Assembly (NCBI GenBank): GCA_963965975.1 | Contig: OZ014411.1 | Location: 12,292,501-12,356,500, forward strand | Origin: Xestospongia bergquistia | Lineage: Eukaryota > Porifera > Demospongiae > Haplosclerida > Petrosiidae | Length of the DNA stretch: 64,000 bases | Reading direction: 5' to 3' | Shown: one piece after another, positions 58,149 through 64,000 of the stretch | How the letters are laid out: each line of letters starts with the position of its first letter | Numbering within the stretch: the stretch's first letter is position 1 | Translations under genes and position numbers: made by a program | Notes under the pieces: model-generated | Told to the model about the DNA's origin: nothing | What the model saw: the letters and a program-made list of their open reading frames with translations, nothing else | The model's database searches: none

Positions 58149-59169
58149 CACATAATAATATTATTATAAAGATTATAGATAGATATACATTGTGTAGTAA
58201 CACAACTGATAGCTATGTACTTTTACATAGCCACTTGCCAAGAGATTATTTGTAGTAAAGTTTTCCTTCCTATATTTAATAAAGCTTACTATATGGGATC
58301 TTCCCATTACTACTCTATGATTAATATCAATGAACACTGAAAGGGTAATCTCTGGTCATGTAATATTGATCTTCAGTTGCTTGCACTGCATTATAATGTA
58401 AACGATAACAGTTTAATCTTACCACATATAAATAATAATTTCAAACAGGATATCTCCCACCTGAAACTATTAATGACTGTGTCATTGTAATTGGAGTATT
58501 TCCCTCTAGAAGAATTACTCTAAAGTTAATTTTTCATGTATAAAATAATATATAACAACCATACACACCAATAATTAAAGTACTATTGATCTCTCAACCA
58601 ATTAAATTAATTAGTAGTAGTAATTTAATTAGTATTGATTGTTCTCTTCATGTGTAAAATAACACATTAAATACTTCCTATTACTATTCCATGATTATTA
58701 TCAATGAACACTGGACATTGAAAGTATATCTCTGGTCATGTGATATTGATCTTCACTTGCTTAATAATATTAGTGTTGTAATGAAAATGTGTAAGTGATC
58801 ACAGCTCACAGCTTAGATAACAAATTCATTATATTGTGCTTTCAGTGACGATTATCTTATGTCATAAGAATTAAAACATCATACTACCGATACTGTTGAA
58901 TAGGATATCTCCCACTTGTAAGTTATCAATGATCGTGTGATGAGGTATTGTCCCTCTAGAGGAATTACCTTGAAGCTAATTTTTTCATGTATAAAATAAA
59001 ATAATACATATCAATGATAAACAACAATAATTAATTAATTACTACTGTTTTCTCAACCTATTAAAATACTGTTGTAAGATATCTTAACCCAATCTTCAGT
59101 GAAATCAAAGACATTTGCATTAATTGTATTTCTCTCATATAAGACAATCTGTTATGTCATAGTATAATA

Positions 59170-59470
59170 CATAGGTGTAGGAACAATTTTGTCATTGGGG
59201 GGGGGGGGGGGGGGGGGCACATATGTAACATTTTAACATTGTTCAGTTTAACAATGAAGTATTTCAAAAACAAAAAAAATAAAACCTTCTTCTGTCATTT
59301 ACACTGACAAAAATTTTGAATTTTTTTACATAAAATGTCCATCTACAGGTGTAAATTGTATTAAGTGGCTAATCTAAATCAGTTGATTGTGAAACCATCT
59401 CACAATATACCAAAAATATTGGGGGGACACGTGTCCCCTGTGCCCCCCCCCCCCTGTTCCTACACCTATG
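59170..59470. mobile_element. 301-bp MITE with perfect 16-bp TIRs, unit B only
   Basis: CATAGGTGTAGGAACA at the left and its exact inverse at the right, with a long G-run and a C-run inside. TAATA flanks both sides (59165-59169 and 59471-59475). The uninterrupted site (GTCATAGTATAATATGTATA) is present in unit A near 52090, which proves both the insertion and the 5-bp duplication. Confidence 0.95.
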
Positions 59471-59668
59471 TAATATGTATAATATAATATTTCAGAGATA
59501 GTTTTATTCTTATCATAGTTGTGTTCACACAATATATTGTACACATCATAATTTAACCAAGCTGTATTTTTAAAAATCATTAGTAATAATATTACGAAAT
59601 ACTAATTAATAAAACGCCATTCTATTCAATCTAGTGTCAAATTGACCGTTGCCATAACAACGTACAAT

Positions 59669-59676
59669 TATAAAAG
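59669..59676 (+). promoter_or_regulatory. TATA-like box of ephrin-like gene B
   Basis: TATAAAAG 71 bp before the ATG, matching the element of copy A. Confidence 0.5.
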
Positions 59677-59746
59677 AACGACATGTCTGTGCACCCACAG
59701 AGCTAATATCAGTTTACTGGATTAAACGTAATATTGTAAAGAAGAG

Positions 59747-62700
59747 ATGGCGTATTTATATCTTCAAAGGCTTGTCGCTGTGTTCCTCCTTGTGACCAGC
59801 AGCGAACTGACCTTTGGATCTCCAGTGTATGACTCATTATATCTGAGTCTGACAGAGCTCGAGAACATAAATAGCACGTAAGACAATAAACAAACTTACT
59901 AAAACTGTATGAAACATGTAGCACTAATTTATTTGTAAGATTCTTTGTTGAAGATCTGATTTTGTCTTTAGTAATATCAAATGTATTGTAGAGATTTTCA
60001 CTAGAAGTCCAATAGACATATATTTGTTAAGTAAGTAGACTATTTTGTATGAAATGCTAACTACATTTTACAAAACTAGTTTGCTAACAGATTAAGACAA
60101 CGAATGTAATTGAGTTATGAATAGGATAATCTTGTTAATGACAGCTAATAGGCGTAGCTTCATGAGTATATACTGAGCATTTTGTGGTAGATCTCCTACA
60201 GTTTCAATGGCCTATTTATTCATATGTGAACAGTGAAACATTGCCTGACCACTTGCTATGAGTACATATTATAATCTTGTGAACTGTTTATATTAATTTT
60301 CATTAATTTAAGTCAATAGTCCTCTTGCCAAGTCATAATGTATGTCATTTTCACTGAAGACTTACTGTTGTTATATATGTTGTTGTCATCCAGGTTGGTT
60401 TAATTGGATAATTGTATTTTTTTACACATATTTGAGGCTTCATTTAATAATGTGTCATATGAGACTATGTGAAGTGAAAAATACTAAACATTATGATCAT
60501 TTTAGATGTCAGATATGCCCACAGCATACTACATAGTATATAAACATCAACCAATATATGTAGGACTTACTGGAATTTAAAGGAGCAATCAAACCTTTAG
60601 TATTAATAAAAAGCAAATGAAATCTCCTACACTATGATTTCATTCATAGGGTTCATTTATTGTATACATGTATATAGTGCTAGAGTTATCGTCATTTATT
60701 GTTAATATGACATTCAGACTTGATATATCATAGTAGTATTGATTATACTACCACCTGTGTAATGTCTACTTGAGATCCTTTCCCTACAAATCAAGTCATC
60801 TTTGAAGCTTAGAGTATTTTCCTGCTCAGCTGTTGAATACGTTTAGCAGTTAATTAATATTAAGGCTTCTAGTGTCATTAGTAATGACAAATTTTTTTCC
60901 TAATTCAATGAATTACAGCTAATTTATTCTCATAGAGTATATTAAGTGCAACTGTTGATAATGCAAACATTTATAGTAGACACAAATGACTTAGTAATTG
61001 TTAATTAACAAAGTAACAACAATAGGAATATGCCGACGCAATGTGTACCTCTTGTATACCTAGCCTAGCATATAATACTCTACTCTTGTGGTGTTCATAC
61101 CAAGCAGGCTCCTAGTGTCTAGTGTCTAGATAGCGTGACAGTATATCCTGTTGGTAATGAGAGAGTGTTATATCCAATGATATGGTAACTATAGCTACTA
61201 GATGACAAGAGATAACTAGAAATATGATGTAATCTATGAAAAATCTTAAAATGATATTTCATGTATTTCCTGGTATTGTTTATATTACCAGGTTTTCGAT
61301 TATATAATACTTTTGTTATATACAATGAAGCCTTATTGACTGGTCTTATATATAATATGTTATAATTGTGTTGATCTGTCCTTAAGGAACATGGGAGTAT
61401 TCTGTTATAGTAAAGTCAGTTGGAGGAAACCTTATTAAGTTTTGTGCATATAGGGCACTTTGATTGACCAACTTCTATAAAGAGATTGTTATCTATACAG
61501 CAGTTTATTATATTATGATATGGTACATTGATGTATTGATATGAATTATAGCTACCATAGAGACTTAAATAGACCTCTTTATTGTGGTAGATAGTCTAGA
61601 CTTTAACTAGGAGGTGACTGTTTAGTTTGCAAAGTAGTTTGTAGTTTGTCATAGTTAGTACCCTCCCTTTGTAGACAGTCTGTCTATGATAAAGGCATAC
61701 CTTTCATTACTGTTTGTTACTAGATACATTATCTACTTATTAATATAAGCCTATAGCCATTTGATAAAGCATTGATGTGGTCTAAAGGAATGTCCAATGT
61801 ATCCTCCTCTTCCTCTATTATATCATTGGATGATGTATGTAGCACAAATGTGACAGTGAGAAAGAATGGTGTAGTTTAAGTAGACACATGTAGCTTTTGA
61901 CAGCAACATATTGATTAAGTGCTAGTGTACATGTACTTGTATACATGTTATAATACTGTCTTCAGTTATGACTATGCTAATTTTTATAGTTATAGAGTAA
62001 AGTGTGAAATATCTTAAGATGTGTATCTCTGACACTAGATCTACCAAACACTTGATAAAATATACATGTGCTGTTGTTTTTCAATAACTTTAGAATATTT
62101 GATAGTATTTTTAGTGACATACTTTACTCTTTAGCACATATGTATATATTCCGTACTAAGCATATTTTGATGATCTGTATCATGTAGCTATATGTAGGAG
62201 TGTTTCTCTTAATGATGGATTGTATCACTAGTTCACTACTATAGTATGTATGATGTATTCTATCATGTCTCTGTGATGACCTATCTCTGTGTTGAATTGT
62301 TGATTTCTCATGAAACAATACAATTATTGTACATGTATTGTAATGTTTCTATGTTTCTTGTATCTTTATAAAAATCAAACTTTATTTTGTCTTGCTACAT
62401 AAAGAGTTTATCTAAGGTCAAATGCATGGAACATGACATTATATTGTAATTATTCATCATTAAAGTATTATATTATTATAATATTGTGTTTTCTTCTTTA
62501 GTGGGTTAAAAGTTCCTATTAAATCATCTCTCACATTATATTGTTCAAATACTACTGTACAAGTATACAACGTGGATAAAGTACAATATGATAATTGTCA
62601 GTCACTTACTAGTTCTAATATCCAAATTGGTATGTAGTCAATTTATTATAATACAAATGAAGTAATCATTCTTTTAAACAGGTCACTGTGCAAATACTCC

Positions 62701-63871
62701 ACTATCATTAAATGTTCAGAGTGTATCTATACCAGGATCTGTCAGTTATCAAATCGGAGAGACTTACTATTATGCAAGTAAGTTAATATATTAAATAATA
62801 TTGTTATTTATATTATTATACTTTAGTATATGATAGCAATAAAGGAACAGGTCCTTGTGAAGCTGGCTACAAGTTTATGATAAATATTTATGATCCTGAT
62901 GGTAAGTGCCTCTATTAACATGAACTATGCATATTGCATGTAATTTATATAACATTATAGTGACTTTCTTTCTATTTATACAGCAATAATATCCACTACA
63001 CCAATCCCAGAACCATCATCAACTACTTTAATTGAACCTTTCTCCTCTACACTTATAATTGAGACAACAACATTTAGTAACAACAGATTAACTACCCAAC
63101 TACCTCCTCTTAGACCAACTACTACTAGTACTGATAAACCTACAGAACTACCTAAACCTACAGAAAAGCCTACAGAACCTACAGAGTCACCTAAAGATAA
63201 TCCTCGTACAGATCCGAGGCTTACTTTATCAAGTATGTTACTTAATAAATATCTAGTTCATGACATACACTATCATAATATATATACCATATATTACTGA
63301 CTATTACTAGATGATTAAGTTATATGATTCAATAATTTTTATTCCTAAGCACATAGTAACCAATGAATTTTTATTGTGAGTGCTACAAAAATGAATGGAC
63401 CTAATAGAATATCAAAGTTCTAGGCTAGCTTGCTTTTTCTATGATTTATAGCATATGTGGTGTCTTTATTAGCTCTGAGTTATTCCTACTAATATACTTG
63501 TTTATATAGTAGTATGCTATAGGCATAAATAATTTTCTTCTCACATAGTCTCATATAACACATAATTACTTGAAGCTTTAATATGTGTTATAAAAGGAAC
63601 AAACTGAATGACAACAATAACACACACAACATTAATTGCTATAATATTAATTAATAATCTAAGGAGCTCTCAAGTTCTAATTATATATACAAGTACAATG
63701 TGGAATGTTATTATTATTTTCTCCTTATTAGTTGTAGGTCCTTTTGAGACAATACTTCCTACATTATATGGTGTTAGAAATGGAGCACAGACACTAAGAA
63801 TATCAACAATGTTATTTATATGTACTGCTTTAGCTGTAATGTTGATATTACCATTAAGAAGACTTCTATAA
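59747..63871 (+). CDS. Ephrin-like ligand, copy B
   Basis: Six exons: 59747-59877, 62502-62629, 62682-62777, 62827-62901, 62984-63232, 63732-63871. Each has exactly the length of its counterpart in copy A (131, 128, 96, 75, 249, 140), giving 272 codons. Signal peptide, four-cysteine ephrin-like domain, Thr/Pro stalk and hydrophobic C-terminus with RRLL are all kept. Exon 4 is identical to copy A. Exons 2-3 differ mainly by amino-acid changes (LNCPNT to LYCSNT, SAPIPGSVNY to SVSIPGSVSY, YYFG to YYYA). The AATAAA after the stop in copy A is not kept. The intact frame and splice sites argue that it is functional. The same uncertainties apply to family and membrane anchoring as for copy A. Confidence 0.75.
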
Positions 63872-64000
63872 CAACATTTATATATCATTAAGTAATTATA
63901 TTAATATAATATTATCATATTATTGTAATGTGAGAGGTTTTGTATAATTTTTTATGTTTATGTGTGTAATTGTTTTTTAGTCTTATAATATTGAAATGTC

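Larger units (their letters stand above)
57772..64000 (+). repeat. Tandem segmental duplication, unit B (runs to the window edge)
   Basis: Collinear with unit A from TTTGAGACTACTTCCTCAAT. The exons, promoter and upstream region are very similar; introns differ by several indels. The unit may continue beyond the window. Confidence 0.9.

Noticed and set aside
59709-59924. Minus-strand frames opposite ephrin-like exon 1 (also 52337-52552)
   Set aside because: Antisense shadows of the conserved signal-peptide exon in the two copies.

Overview
The window looks like nuclear DNA of an early-branching animal, most likely a demosponge. The reasons are: a very A+T-rich sequence; multi-exon genes with GT..AG introns for animal-specific signalling adaptors (DAPP1, CRK); ephrin-like ligands; a well conserved METAP2; and many DNA transposons (hAT, Harbinger, Mutator-like, foldback and MITE families). 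The species call is inference. There is no bacterial, organellar, CRISPR or RNA-gene signal.

Layout. 1-6016: 3' part of a DAPP1 (SH2+PH) gene on +, ending tail-to-tail with an intronless, divergent FEM1-like gene on - (6295-8562). 8770-10458 and 14976-16664: two intronless flavin monooxygenase genes on -, a duplication that also copied promoter, 3' flank and the 5' end of the FEM1-like gene (now a broken fragment at 14458-14691). Between them lie a third FMO fragment, a hAT fragment and an 860-bp element with long inverted repeats and 9-bp target duplications that carries a RecQ-like helicase start and a Cys-pair protein. 16945-20916 is a transposon graveyard: a Harbinger transposase interrupted by a hAT element with perfect 8-bp target duplications, a Ulp1-type protease remnant and a frameshifted Mutator-like transposase with a C2H2 finger.

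21088-32707: complete METAP2 on - (11 coding exons, 527 codons), with a young Ty3/gypsy LTR retrotransposon (27182-31408, identical LTRs) in its third intron and several MITEs in others. 32708-38943 is a long divergent intergenic stretch. 38944-50420: a CRK-family adaptor (SH2-SH3-SH3) on +, seven coding exons, with introns loaded with hAT derivatives, a foldback element and a local duplication.

50858-64000: a tandem duplication of about 6.9 kb, each unit holding one six-exon gene for a secreted or membrane-anchored ephrin-like protein of 272 residues. Exon lengths are identical in the two copies, while the ephrin domain shows mostly amino-acid-changing differences.

Together DAPP1, CRK and the ephrin-like pair are phosphotyrosine or contact-signalling components. 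CRK is a known downstream adaptor of Eph receptors in vertebrates, but any functional link from proximity is inference. All exon boundaries were read by eye from splice consensus, frame closure and family similarity.
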